64,000 nt of DNA from Promethearchaeia archaeon (GTDB taxonomy: Archaea; Asgardarchaeota; Lokiarchaeia; Sigyniarchaeales; SOKP01). Positions 1 through 8,655 of the stretch are shown one piece after another; the stretch's first letter is position 1, and each line of letters opens with the position of its first letter. The notes beneath the pieces were generated by a model. The model ran no database searches and was not told where the DNA came from. It saw nothing but the letters and a program-made list of their open reading frames with translations. A program made the translations under genes and the position numbers. The stretch covers positions 1 to 64,000 of the forward strand of contig JAHQWJ010000062.1 in the NCBI GenBank assembly GCA_029856125.1, read 5' to 3'.

Positions 1-344
1 AATGGGAAAAACGAGACGATATTGAGATAGTTTTGACAATAGATAGCGAGGAGGAAGAGTGGACCCGAAAAGTAGGTTATGTTGCCGCTGTCGTTAAAGA
101 AGTCGCTCCATCTTCAGAAAATGCAGTAGCAATTATTTGCGGTCCACCTATTATGATTAAAACTGCTCAAAACGAGCTTGAAAAATTGAATTGGAAGGAC
201 GAACAGATTCTTAATTCTTTAGAAATGCGAATGAAATGCGGAATCGGGAAATGCGGAAGATGCAATATCGGTGATAAATTTGTGTGCATTGATGGACCAG
301 TTTTCTCCTTAGCAGAGTTAAAGAGAATGCCGAAAGAGCATTAA
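1..344 (+). CDS. C-terminal part of an FAD/NAD-binding Fe-S oxidoreductase subunit (sulfhydrogenase gamma / DHOD electron-transfer type)
   Basis: Only the 3' end is present; the frame is open from base 3 to the left edge and stops at 342-344. Visible are CGPPIM, the NAD-binding signature of ferredoxin-NADP-reductase-like flavoproteins, and a cysteine pattern Cx4Cx2Cx7C (MKCGIGKCGRC...C) typical of the [2Fe-2S] domain closing DHOD PyrK and hydrogenase/sulfhydrogenase gamma subunits. The protein would pass electrons between NAD(P)H, FAD and a [2Fe-2S] cluster for a partner catalytic subunit lying outside the window. The closing segment after the last cysteine (GPVFSLAEL) resembles the hydrogenase-gamma branch more than PyrK; this assignment is from memory of the family. 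The MFS gene downstream is convergent and unrelated. Confidence 0.75.
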   Translation, partial: WEKRDDIEIVLTIDSEEEEWTRKVGYVAAVVKEVAPSSENAVAIICGPPIMIKTAQNELEKLNWKDEQILNSLEMRMKCGIGKCGRCNIGDKFVCIDGPVFSLAELKRMPKEH

Positions 345-383
345 CTTCTTAATATAAAAATTAACATCGATAAAAGGTTTCTT

Positions 384-1664
384 TTACTTTTTTTTTATTT
401 CGTAAGTTTCAGCTAAATGCGGTATTAAGTAATACACTACCAGCAGATAGAGAGGAATTAACGATAATTCAACAAATATTGAAATAATGAAAGGATAGTT
501 TGGACCGTAAAAATCCCAGACAACTCCTCCTAAAATTGGACCTATAACGCTTCCTAAAAACTGAAAGAACTCTCCAGACCCTAATATTTTTCCACGATTC
601 TTTAACGATATTCTACTTAACATATTTTGAAAAATTAGTCCAGAAGCAATCATTATAGTCATATCTATCAATAGAAGTAATGAAAAGACCCAAATATTTG
701 CCGAATTTATTAATAACCATGTGACTAGTGCTCCTAATGTGCTTGTAACTGTTATGCCTATAGCAGGGCGAAATTTATCAACAAGTTTTCCCAATTTTGG
801 AGCTAAAAGCGTTGCAACAATGCCCGCAGGTAAATATGCCCAGGTAACTAATTGAATGTTACTTTCTATAGTTTCAATCACATAAATATTTAAAAATGGT
901 TTTGCAATTGAACCGTTAATATTACTAAGAAATAAAACTGACATCAAAAAAATTGATCCTAATATTATAGGTCCAGCGAATTTGGCGCGTTTTTCCTTAT
1001 TTTCTTTAATAAGTGGATTAGTGAGGTTAACTGAGGGATCGTTAAATTTAATTGATTCGTCCACTTCTCGATTAAATTTAAAACCCGCATAAAAGTTAGC
1101 AATTCCAAATATTGGAATACTCGCGTATAAGAGAAAGGGATTACTAGTAAAAAAACCAAGTATCATTAAAAGAAGAAACCCTATAACCCCTCCAATCATT
1201 TGGCCTATGGCATTAGCAGAATTTCTCTTTCCATAGGCTTCAGAACGATTGTCTTTATTGGATTTTTCAGCTATTAAGGTATTAAATGGTACCCAAAAAA
1301 CACCCGCCATAAAGCCTAAAGAAAATGTTCCTATTCCTAACAATATGATAGAATTTAAAATTATAGCGGTATAGATTATGAAATAAGAAGTTCCTCTACC
1401 AATTGATCCTATTAATATTAGTTTCTTCCTTGACTTCACCCGATCAGTTAAAAATCCCGTAATTGTACCGCTAATGGTTCGACCTAATACTTGAATAGAA
1501 ACAATCAGACTTATTTGTATAGCAGTTGCTAACATATTATATCGAGCAATAATTGGGACTAAAAAGCCTATAAAAAAAAAGCCTAAGCTATTAAGAATAA
1601 CGATTTTTAACATACGATTAAAATCTGGTGTGAATCGATTCGAATCTATTTCTTTGTTTAACAT
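384..1664 (-). CDS. Major facilitator superfamily transporter
   Basis: The 426-residue protein is almost entirely hydrophobic, with about twelve membrane segments. A long polar loop near residues 190-230 (KFNREVDESIKFND and following) separates two six-helix halves, the usual MFS layout. Between the second and third helices is GFLTDRVKSRKKL, a good match to MFS motif A (GxxxDRxxRR/K). It acts in the cytoplasmic membrane as a secondary transporter; the substrate cannot be read from sequence. The ATG start has no clear Shine-Dalgarno. It is convergent with the oxidoreductase fragment and lies downstream of the helical protein and actin on the same strand, with a 127-base gap, so it may be transcribed separately. 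Confidence 0.85.
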   Translation of the reverse strand: MLNKEIDSNRFTPDFNRMLKIVILNSLGFFFIGFLVPIIARYNMLATAIQISLIVSIQVLGRTISGTITGFLTDRVKSRKKLILIGSIGRGTSYFIIYTAIILNSIILLGIGTFSLGFMAGVFWVPFNTLIAEKSNKDNRSEAYGKRNSANAIGQMIGGVIGFLLLMILGFFTSNPFLLYASIPIFGIANFYAGFKFNREVDESIKFNDPSVNLTNPLIKENKEKRAKFAGPIILGSIFLMSVLFLSNINGSIAKPFLNIYVIETIESNIQLVTWAYLPAGIVATLLAPKLGKLVDKFRPAIGITVTSTLGALVTWLLINSANIWVFSLLLLIDMTIMIASGLIFQNMLSRISLKNRGKILGSGEFFQFLGSVIGPILGGVVWDFYGPNYPFIISIFVELSLIPLYLLVVYYLIPHLAETYEIKKK

Positions 1665-1791
1665 GGATCTTTGAAAAGTGCGTATTCTTGCATTCTGAAA
1701 TAATTTATCTAATTTATTTTTTAAGGTTTCTTATCATGCATTAAAATAGAATGAGTTGGTAATAAAAATAAGGATTTTTCAATATATTCAG

Positions 1792-2766
1792 CTAGATATC
1801 GAAAATATTACCTGAGCTGTATATTGTACCATCTAATTCCAGAAGAATTTGTCCTCCTGAAGCGATTTCTATAGCGTAGTTAATACCTTCTAATACTCTT
1901 TTCATCATAAATTCAAACGCCCGAAATAAATCTTCAAGTTGAGTCTTATTACTACCAGAATAAGCATTTGATATTGCGGGGATTAATACTGGAATAAAAT
2001 CTTGGTTTAGCATAAATTCTTCGGCATCAATCATGACTTCTTTTCCTTCAGAAAACGGATCAAATACATCAATTTGTGCGAACATTACTTTACACACAAA
2101 AATTGAAGCTTTAATTTCTCTCATTATAAACTTTATTCGATTAATATCGTCTAAATATTTCTTAAAAGTTATAGCGTTAACAATGTCTTCATTAGTTATT
2201 ATGTCCTTAAGATCTATTAATTTACTAACTCTGTTTGAAACTCTTTTAGAAGAAAGCATCAATTTAAGATTCATGTTATTCTTATTAGTATAGTCCTTAT
2301 AGAAGGAAGAAATAAACATGTGAGGTGCTAAATCCTCTTGTTCTTCCGGTATATTTAATTTAAAATCGTTATCTTTAAAAACATCCATAAAATGTTTGAT
2401 AAACAGAAATTTTAACTTTAATCTATGTAAAGCTAAATAAAGACAAACGCGCGTTTTCGTATAAGCCACAACGTTTCCCATTCTAAAACGATCGTGATGA
2501 TCTCTTGCATACATCACAATTGGTTTGAGTTTTTGAACAACGCCATCGATAAAATATCTAATTATATTTTCAAGAGGTTGGCATTCTAAAATTCGGAAAA
2601 TTTCAATGACTTTTTGACTTGAAGGTTGACTTTTTGGTATTTCTCTAATAAGATCGTAATTATAGTATTCTAAGAACAAGGAAGTTAATGCCTCCATCTC
2701 CAAAACTGTTCTACAAGGTATAAAGACCTTGTTAAGATCGTTTAAAATAATACTACTTTCAGGCAT
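1792..2766 (-). CDS. Hypothetical all-helical protein next to actin
   Basis: I do not recognise this 324-residue protein. It has no signal peptide, no membrane segment and no nucleotide-binding motif, and reads as a mostly helical soluble protein with amphipathic stretches. Its end is more strand-like (GGQILLELDGTIYSSGNIFDI). The ATG is preceded by GTGAT 5-8 bases upstream, a plausible ribosome binding site. It lies directly downstream of the actin gene on the same strand, 199 bases away behind a likely terminator, so it probably has its own promoter. Proximity to actin makes a cytoskeletal role thinkable, but nothing in the sequence shows it. Confidence 0.7.
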   Translation of the reverse strand: MPESSIILNDLNKVFIPCRTVLEMEALTSLFLEYYNYDLIREIPKSQPSSQKVIEIFRILECQPLENIIRYFIDGVVQKLKPIVMYARDHHDRFRMGNVVAYTKTRVCLYLALHRLKLKFLFIKHFMDVFKDNDFKLNIPEEQEDLAPHMFISSFYKDYTNKNNMNLKLMLSSKRVSNRVSKLIDLKDIITNEDIVNAITFKKYLDDINRIKFIMREIKASIFVCKVMFAQIDVFDPFSEGKEVMIDAEEFMLNQDFIPVLIPAISNAYSGSNKTQLEDLFRAFEFMMKRVLEGINYAIEIASGGQILLELDGTIYSSGNIFDI

Positions 2767-2911
2767 ATTATTATCACTTCGTTGTCGTCGCTTGAAAATC
2801 CTTTGGACTAAACCCTAAAATATCCTTAGAGATATTTTAAATTCAATAATTAAATCAAATTTATGATTATATTTTATTTAAAAGTTATTGTTTAAAACTA
2901 GTAGTAGAAAT

Positions 2912-2965
2912 TAAAAAAAGAAAAATAAAAAAATTCAAAAAATTTAGGAATTTGCCCTAAAGGGC
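2912..2965 (-). terminator. Likely actin transcription terminator
   Basis: Immediately after the actin stop codon, on the minus strand, is the perfect palindrome GCCCTTTAGGGC (2954-2965), followed by several runs of T (plus-strand A-runs at 2912-2933). A hairpin plus T-rich tract right after a highly expressed gene is a reasonable terminator; in archaea the T-tract is the main signal. Confidence 0.55.
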
Positions 2966-4111
2966 TTAGAAACATCTGTGAATGACTTGTGGTCCCATTT
3001 CTTTATATTCCCTTCTAGTTACCCACATTCTGTGGAAGGTTTTCAAGGAACTTAAGATTGAGCCACCAATCCATACGGAATACATACGCTCTGGAGGCGC
3101 TATAATCTTTACATCAACTGATTCTGGAATCTGTTCTTTAATTTCTTTTGTTAATCTTTCTTTGATTCCAGGGAACATTGTTGAACCACCAGAAAGCACA
3201 ATATTACCATAAAGGTCTCTACGAAGGTCGACATCACATTCAGAAATAGCACCGACAATTACATCATCGAGAGGTTCTAATTCTTTCCCGATTACTGATG
3301 GATTGAAGAAGCATTCAGGTGCTAAAAATCGTTCGACACCTACATTTATAGTTTCTCCGTCAGGAAGCATGTAGCTTTTTTCCATTCCAGCGACTTTCTT
3401 TGAAAGCATCATCTCTTTCTCTGGATCGATTGCTACATAGCAGAGTTTTTCTTTGATATCTCTAACAATTTCCTTCTCTGCAGAGGTTGTAAAAGAGTAT
3501 CCTTTTTGTCGGAGTAATCTTTGTAGGTACGTTGTGATATCACGGCCAGCAAGATCGATTCTTTGGATTGCATGACTTAGAGCAAAGCCTTCGAAAATAG
3601 GTACTACGTGAGAAACACCATCCCCAATATCTATAACGCATCCGGTCGTTCGACCAGAAGCATATAGCGACAAAACTGCCTGCATTGCTACATAAAGGGC
3701 TGGAACGTTAAAGGTTTCAAACATAATCTCAGCCATTTTTTCTCGGTTTGGTCTAGGGTTTAATGGAGCTTCAGTTAATAGAACTGGGTGTTCGCTAGGA
3801 TCGATTCTCAAGTCTGTATAAAAAGTGTAATGCCAAATCTTTTCCATTGCGGTCCAATCTTCGATAATACCATGTTCTACTGGAAACATTAGCTTTAGAA
3901 CACCTTTCAATTGCATTGCTTCTTCTCCAATATAGTATTCACGAGTGTAATGCTCAACATCAGTCATTATCGATTCATATTTAGGATAGCCAATAAGAGT
4001 TGGAAATACAGAACGAGGTTGGTCTTCACCAGCGAAGCCATTCTTGGAAATTCCTGTCCCATTATCGACTACTAAGGCTTTCGCGTTTAAAAAACTTTCT
4101 TCTTCTGCCAT
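2966..4111 (-). CDS. Asgard actin (lokiactin)
   Basis: A 381-residue actin, very close in length to eukaryotic actin (375). The phosphate-1 loop [15 protein letters not shown] lies at residues 14-28. The phosphate-2 region is [15 protein letters not shown], and [20 protein letters not shown] matches eukaryotic actin nearly residue for residue. The adenosine motif is [12 protein letters not shown], and the C-terminus [10 protein letters not shown] mirrors actin's VHRKCF. It binds and hydrolyses ATP and should polymerise into filaments; Asgard homologues do so in vitro. The gene stands alone, with a 382-base AT-rich region upstream and a terminator-like hairpin downstream. It differs from arp and crenactin families by lacking long insertions. 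Confidence 0.97.
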   Translation of the reverse strand: MAEEESFLNAKALVVDNGTGISKNGFAGEDQPRSVFPTLIGYPKYESIMTDVEHYTREYYIGEEAMQLKGVLKLMFPVEHGIIEDWTAMEKIWHYTFYTDLRIDPSEHPVLLTEAPLNPRPNREKMAEIMFETFNVPALYVAMQAVLSLYASGRTTGCVIDIGDGVSHVVPIFEGFALSHAIQRIDLAGRDITTYLQRLLRQKGYSFTTSAEKEIVRDIKEKLCYVAIDPEKEMMLSKKVAGMEKSYMLPDGETINVGVERFLAPECFFNPSVIGKELEPLDDVIVGAISECDVDLRRDLYGNIVLSGGSTMFPGIKERLTKEIKEQIPESVDVKIIAPPERMYSVWIGGSILSSLKTFHRMWVTRREYKEMGPQVIHRCF

Positions 4112-4493
4112 AATATTCAGCTTTTAATTTATATTTACAAAACGGTTTTTAAATTTTTTAATAGTTTAGCCATATTATTTTTTTTAATAGGTATAATAAT
4201 ATCGATAAATTATAACAAATTCAAATTATCATAATAATAAATTTCGTATATATAAATTTTTTTTATTACAAAAAAAATGAGATATCTTAGAGTGTTTCTT
4301 TAGACAAATTAATTTTTTATCTATAAGATCGGACTAAATAAATGCCCATATTGATTTCTTTTTTATTTTTTTACATTAATTTGTGTAAACAAAATATTTA
4401 CTTTTGAGACTTCAAAAAACCATTTGTGTATACAGAATATCTTAATTAAAGGAAATAATGGAAAACCACGAATTTTCCGATCGATTTTAATCA
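4112..4493. other. Long AT-rich intergenic region upstream of actin
   Basis: About 380 bases between the actin start and the GNAT stop. It is extremely AT-rich with many A/T runs. I see no convincing reading frame, tRNA or long inverted repeat. It presumably carries the actin promoter and the end of the GNAT transcript's upstream neighbour region; no single TATA box stands out because almost the whole stretch is A+T. Confidence 0.5.
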
Positions 4494-5057
4494 TTAAGGA
4501 TTTTTATTTAGATAATCGTCTATCCAAAGTTCCATCAAAACTTCATCATAGTAAACCGAATCCATGTAAAATTGCTTTTTCCTTATTCCAATCGTTTTAA
4601 ACCCAATTTTTTTGTAAAGAAAGAGAGCTCTCTCATTATCTAAAAAACTGCTTAGAATTATTTTTTCTTTATTTGATCTTTTTGATTCGCGAATAGCTTT
4701 ATCGATTAAATTAAAGCCTATGCCTAAATCTCGGAAGTTTCTCTGAACAATTATGCCTAAGCTACCAACATGAGTAGCAGCATCCCATTCGAGATTTGAT
4801 ATCTCACATTGGCCTAAAATATTGTATGGACTTAACATAGTTGGATGAATGGCCACGATACATAGTTCTCTTTCTTTTTGAATATTATGGAACCACGATT
4901 GTTTTTCGAATTTTGATCTAACAGGAAATAACACCGGTAGATAGATTTTTTCATCAACAACTTCATTAAAATTATTCCAAATGCCATCAATATCAGATTC
5001 AATAACGTGTCTGATGAGAATTTTTTCTCCGTTCCTTAGCTTGACAACTTCTTTCAT
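4494..5057 (-). CDS. GNAT-family N-acetyltransferase
   Basis: 187 residues with the GNAT layout. A beta-rich N-terminal half has LRNGEKILIRHVIESD at the start. The middle strand is followed by VQRNFRDLGIGFNLIDKAI, the acetyl-CoA pyrophosphate loop (Q/RxxGxG/A type). The end ALFLYKKIGFKTIGIRKKQFY is the standard motif-B ending of RimI/RimJ-like enzymes. It would transfer an acetyl group from acetyl-CoA to an amine on a protein or small molecule; the acceptor is unknown. It is divergent from the winged-helix gene, with only 45 bases between the two starts, so the two probably share a compact promoter region. Confidence 0.85.
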   Translation of the reverse strand: MKEVVKLRNGEKILIRHVIESDIDGIWNNFNEVVDEKIYLPVLFPVRSKFEKQSWFHNIQKERELCIVAIHPTMLSPYNILGQCEISNLEWDAATHVGSLGIIVQRNFRDLGIGFNLIDKAIRESKRSNKEKIILSSFLDNERALFLYKKIGFKTIGIRKKQFYMDSVYYDEVLMELWIDDYLNKNP

Positions 5058-5102
5058 TAATTAAATATAAATTTTTATAATTAAATTCCTTATCGTATTA
5101 TT

Positions 5103-5564
5103 ATGGAAAATAAAAACGAACGCGATAAGGTGAAAAAAGACTCAGATGATAAAAAAAAAATTCGAGGTTACATCGAACAAATGGCTCAGTCTAAGAAAAC
5201 TCCAGTTGCAAAAGACCTCGTCCAATTAAAACATGTCGAAGTAAAGAAACAAGAAATAAGTCCTGCGACACAAAACTTAGCAAACGCCCTTAAAGATCGA
5301 TATATAGAACAGGATCAGTTTGAGCGCCTTACAAATGATGAACTTACGGTGCTTGAATCTTTTACTAGTAAAAGAATGTTCTTAACGCGAATCGCGATTA
5401 TTGCTAATCAGAGTAGACTTCCTTTAGGTATTGAACCATTTAATAAAGCAGATTTGGAAAAAATTTTAGATACTTTAGTGTCGAAAGGTTATTTAGAAGT
5501 TGAACTGGTTGGAGGGAAAAATGTGTACATTTTAACAGAGAGGGGAAAATATAGGCTTCAATAG
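5103..5564 (+). CDS. Winged-helix DNA-binding protein (hypothetical)
   Basis: 153 residues. The first ~60 are highly charged and probably disordered (KNERDKVKKDSDDKKK). The C-terminal ~80 residues look like a winged helix: LTNDELTVLESFTS, then a recognition-helix region KADLEKILDTLVSKGYLEVE, then the wing GGKNVYILTERGKYRL. LxxLxxKGYLExxxxGxxxxYxLTERG is a common archaeal wHTH ending. Probably a transcription factor or chromatin-associated protein; the target is unknown. It is divergent from the GNAT gene and convergent with rpoK, from which it is separated by 10 bases. Confidence 0.65.
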   Translation: MENKNERDKVKKDSDDKKKIRGYIEQMAQSKKTPVAKDLVQLKHVEVKKQEISPATQNLANALKDRYIEQDQFERLTNDELTVLESFTSKRMFLTRIAIIANQSRLPLGIEPFNKADLEKILDTLVSKGYLEVELVGGKNVYILTERGKYRLQ

Positions 5565-5574
5565 AACGTAACCC

Positions 5575-5877
5575 TTAATCTTTCTTAAGAATCAACTTAT
5601 TAATGGAAATATCTTGGTATTCTCCGCTTGGATATTGACGCCTTATAGTTAAAGGTAAGATTTTTGATTTTAATTCTAATAGTGCGATTTTAATTGGATC
5701 TATGACATTTTTGGGCTTGTTTATTAGGATAGGAGCCCCGAACGAGATTTGTAAAGCCCTAGCACCAGTAATTCGGGCTTTTTCATATCTTGTAAGAAAT
5801 ATTGAACCAACCTTAATCGTTTTTCGAACTTCTTTATATAACTTCCTCAATTCACGAGATTCTAAAAAAGAAGACAT
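5575..5877 (-). CDS. rpoK: DNA-directed RNA polymerase subunit K (Rpb6/omega homologue)
   Basis: 100 residues containing the diagnostic Rpb6/RpoK core: LTRYEKARITGARALQISFG followed by AP. After it come DPIKIALLELKSKILPLTIRR, the conserved C-terminal helix and strand. RpoK clamps the largest RNA polymerase subunit and helps assembly, as bacterial omega does. Archaeal RpoK is often only 55-90 residues; this one has a short charged N-terminal leader and a ~15-residue C-terminal tail (YPSGEYQDISINKLILKKD). It is a single gene on the minus strand, downstream of the interrupted tRNA on that strand. Confidence 0.93.
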   Translation of the reverse strand: MSSFLESRELRKLYKEVRKTIKVGSIFLTRYEKARITGARALQISFGAPILINKPKNVIDPIKIALLELKSKILPLTIRRQYPSGEYQDISINKLILKKD

Positions 5878-5989
5878 AGCATAAACCTAAGAATTAGTAA
5901 CTGTCTTTTAAAATGTAGTTTAAAATAAAACTTTTTTGGTTTTCTTCCGATATCAATTAGAACGATTGTTTTTACATGGTTAGTAAGAG

Positions 5990-6155
5990 TGCGCAAGGGG
6001 GGAATTTTTCAGTTTAAAAGAATTTTTCAGACTTTTGAACCCCCGACCGTCGAGATTGACGCCATGAATTAGCGAAAATTTACACGGTGTGAGCGTTTAA
6101 CGCTTTCCAAAATAACGCATTAGAAAGTGTCGTTATACGTCTAAACCACTCGCGC
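5990..6155 (-). tRNA. Interrupted tRNA gene, anticodon not resolved
   Basis: Read on the minus strand, the ends pair as a 7-bp acceptor stem (GCGCGAG with CTTGCGC, one G-U) with discriminator A. Next to it is a T arm, GGGGG-TTCAAA ... T-CCCCC, whose loop is broken by about 30 bases at the same place as the intron in tRNA-Val at 23764. The 5' part continues TGGTTTAG, a normal start of a D arm. The total span of 166 bases is about twice a tRNA, so at least two further insertions must lie in the D and anticodon region; 6-bp ATAACG/CGTTAT repeats mark one. I could not place the anticodon. It could also be a decayed gene. Confidence 0.5.
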
Positions 6156-6290
6156 AGCCTATTGTGTATAAATATTATAGATTAATTATTAAAAAGGTAT
6201 TAATATAATTTAAGAGATTCTATAGACTCTGTAACTTTAATAAATTTCTAAGCTATATCTCTTTGAAGGAGTTTCGTTATGATATTTACT

Positions 6291-6294
6291 GGTG
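6291..6294 (+). promoter_or_regulatory. Shine-Dalgarno GGTG deciding the Hef start
   Basis: GGTG(AT) lies exactly six bases before GTA at 6301. The same (G)GTG with a six-base spacer precedes ordinary starts at 17573, 35023, 52752 (all ATG) and 34810 (TTG, minus). It therefore argues that Hef translation starts at 6301 although that codon is not ATG, GTG or TTG. Confidence 0.5.
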
Positions 6295-6300
6295 ATTTGA

Positions 6301-8637
6301 GTATCAAATAAAGAAGACTTTATATCCCACCCGCTTTTAAAGGAAAACTTTGTTCTGAGGAGAGCATACCAAGAAAATATTTTTATAAATTGCCTTAATA
6401 CAAACTGTTTAGTTGTCATTCCGACGGGATTAGGAAAAACAATAATTGCTTTAATGTTAGCTATACACAGATTATCAGAAACGCCTAATTCTAAAATTAT
6501 CTTCTTAGCTCCAACCAAGCCACTTGTAAATCAACATTATAAATCTTTTTTAGATTTAACGGTTATTCCTGAGGATAACTTAAAAGTAATTACTGGAACC
6601 ACATCTCCAGAAAAAAGGAGAGAGATATGGAAGGATTTGGAAATTGCTTTTATGACACCACAGGTACTTCAAAATGATATTATATCCAATCAATACTCAT
6701 TAGAGAATGTAGCATTAATCATTTTTGATGAATGTCATCGGAGTGTAGGAGATTATGCATATTGTTTTATTGCTAAGAAGTATGTAGAAACCGCTAAGAA
6801 TTGTCAAGTTTTAGGGCTTACCGCAAGTCCAGGATCTACGGAAGAGAAGATTAACGAAATAAAAAAGAATTTATTCATTGACCGTGTCGAAATTAGAACA
6901 GAACAAGATTCAGATGTGAAACCTTACATCTATAAGGTCGATAAAGAATGGATAAAGGTTAAGCTTCCAAGTGAATTTATGGACATCAAAATAATAATAA
7001 CAGAGAAATTAAGAACAATTTATAAATGGTTAAAACAACAAGAATTACTAAATTCGTCAGATATCACTAAGGTTACTAGAAAAGATTTGCTTGCGTTAGA
7101 CAAAGTAATTAATGGAAGAATTTCATCTGCAAGAACAGATGAGGAGAAGTTTCAATTATTTAGTGCGAAAAAATCTATAGCAAATGCGATAAGATTATCA
7201 CATATGGATGAGCTTATTGAGACTCAAGGAGTAAGCGCATTAGATGATTACATGAGAAAAAATATTAAAAAGATAAAACAAAACACAGCAAATAAATCAC
7301 TAAAAGAACTTTTTGGAGATTCTGACATAAAGCGCGCTCTTAGGTTAATTGAAACTAGCAAACAAAAAGGTATTGTTCATCCCAAACTAGAAGAACTTGC
7401 GGGAGTTTTACATGATCAGATCATTGAAAATGAAGACTCGAGAATATTAGTATTTTGTCATTTTAGAGACTCAGTCAACAATATAGTCAAATTTATTGAA
7501 AGAGACGAGGTTATAAGGGCTCATAAATTCGTAGGACAAGCTAGTAAATCTCTAGATAAAGGTCTAACTCAAAAAAAACAAATACAACTACTTGAAGACT
7601 TCAAAGAAGGAATTTATAACACATTAATTGCTACAAGTGTTGGAGAAGAAGGTTTAGATATAGCAGAATGCGATTTAGTAATATTTTATGACATCGTACC
7701 AAGTGCTGTACGTTCTATTCAGCGTCGTGGAAGAACCGGGAGAAAAAAGGAAGGAAAGGTTTTGTTATTAATGGCTGAAGGTACTCGCGATGAAGGATAT
7801 TTTTGGGCTGAAAAAGCTAAGGAACGGGTTATGAATCAAAGCTTAAAAAAGATGAAAGATAATGATTCAAGTTTGAAAGCGGGGCAATCAAACCTTTTAA
7901 ATTTTATAAAAGAAGACGAAGACAGCAAGGATTCTAGTAATTTTAAAAATACATCAGATATATCGTCTATCCAGAAGATCGAAGGTGCTCAGGATTACAC
8001 AATTATTTGTGATAATAGAGAGACAGCCTCTGCTGTTGTTAGAGCATTATCCCTTATGGGAGTTAGTTTAGAACTAAAACAATTACCTGTTGCAGACTAT
8101 ATACTTTCAGAAAGAGTTGGGATTGAAAGAAAATCAGCACAAGATTTTAACGATTCCGTCAAAGATGGGAGATTATTTAACGAGCTATTTGAGTTAAAAA
8201 ACAATTTTGTCAGACCCATATTAATATTAGAAGGAGACCCTTTTATAAATTCAAATATTAACCAAAACGCACTCTACGGTGCGATTACATCAATAATTTT
8301 GAATTTAGGAATTACTATATATAAAACAGACAATCCGTCTGACTCAGCAATGTTTATTTATCAGCTTGCTAAGAAAGAACAATCAGACTCTAAAAAGGAA
8401 TTTAAATTAAGATTTGACAAGAAACCAATAGAAATTACTAGTTTATTAGAATACATCGTTGCAGGTATTCCGGGTATAAACGCTCTTAGAGCTAAAAACT
8501 TACTTATGGAATTAGAATCGCTTCAAAAGATTTTTAATGCAGACATTGGGGATTTAATGAGTGTTGAAAATATAGGAAAGAAAATTGCTCAAGAAATATA
8601 TAAGCTAAGTAGATTTAAATACCAAAATAACCCCTAA
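6301..8637 (+). CDS. hef: Hef-type SF2 helicase / XPF nuclease (Fanconi M homologue)
   Basis: About 778 residues. The N-terminal SF2 helicase has Walker A PTGLGKT (codons from 6424), DExH box FDECHRS, GLTASPG, and motifs V/VI SVGEEGLDIAE and QRRGRTGR. The C-terminal XPF-like nuclease has CDNRE, LPVADYILSERVGIERK and D, i.e. ERKxxxD-type catalysis. It ends in two helix-hairpin-helix motifs (GIPGINALRAKNLL, VENIGKKIAQEI). It unwinds and cuts stalled replication forks. The first ATG in frame (6454) lies after Walker A and cannot be the true start. The frame opens at 6301 after a TGA, with no ATG, GTG or TTG before 6454; I place the start at GTA 6301 after GGTG. Confidence 0.9.
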   Translation, partial: VSNKEDFISHPLLKENFVLRRAYQENIFINCLNTNCLVVIPTGLGKTIIALMLAIHRLSETPNSKIIFLAPTKPLVNQHYKSFLDLTVIPEDNLKVITGTTSPEKRREIWKDLEIAFMTPQVLQNDIISNQYSLENVALIIFDECHRSVGDYAYCFIAKKYVETAKNCQVLGLTASPGSTEEKINEIKKNLFIDRVEIRTEQDSDVKPYIYKVDKEWIKVKLPSEFMDIKIIITEKLRTIYKWLKQQELLNSSDITKVTRKDLLALDKVINGRISSARTDEEKFQLFSAKKSIANAIRLSHMDELIETQGVSALDDYMRKNIKKIKQNTANKSLKELFGDSDIKRALRLIETSKQKGIVHPKLEELAGVLHDQIIENEDSRILVFCHFRDSVNNIVKFIERDEVIRAHKFVGQASKSLDKGLTQKKQIQLLEDFKEGIYNTLIATSVGEEGLDIAECDLVIFYDIVPSAVRSIQRRGRTGRKKEGKVLLLMAEGTRDEGYFWAEKAKERVMNQSLKKMKDNDSSLKAGQSNLLNFIKEDEDSKDSSNFKNTSDISSIQKIEGAQDYTIICDNRETASAVVRALSLMGVSLELKQLPVADYILSERVGIERKSAQDFNDSVKDGRLFNELFELKNNFVRPILILEGDPFINSNINQNALYGAITSIILNLGITIYKTDNPSDSAMFIYQLAKKEQSDSKKEFKLRFDKKPIEITSLLEYIVAGIPGINALRAKNLLMELESLQKIFNADIGDLMSVENIGKKIAQEIYKLSRFKYQNNP

Positions 8638-8655
8638 ATTGGGTATGCTTAGTAT

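Noticed and set aside
6002..6030. Direct repeat GAATTTTTCAG (two copies) as the beginning of a CRISPR or mobile-element repeat
   Set aside because: Only two copies, inside a tRNA insertion. No CRISPR array, cas gene, transposase or integrase is seen anywhere in the window.
6237..6518. 93-residue minus-strand frame opposite the Hef N-terminus
   Set aside because: It is antisense to the Walker A region of hef, has no family features, and the sense strand clearly encodes the helicase.
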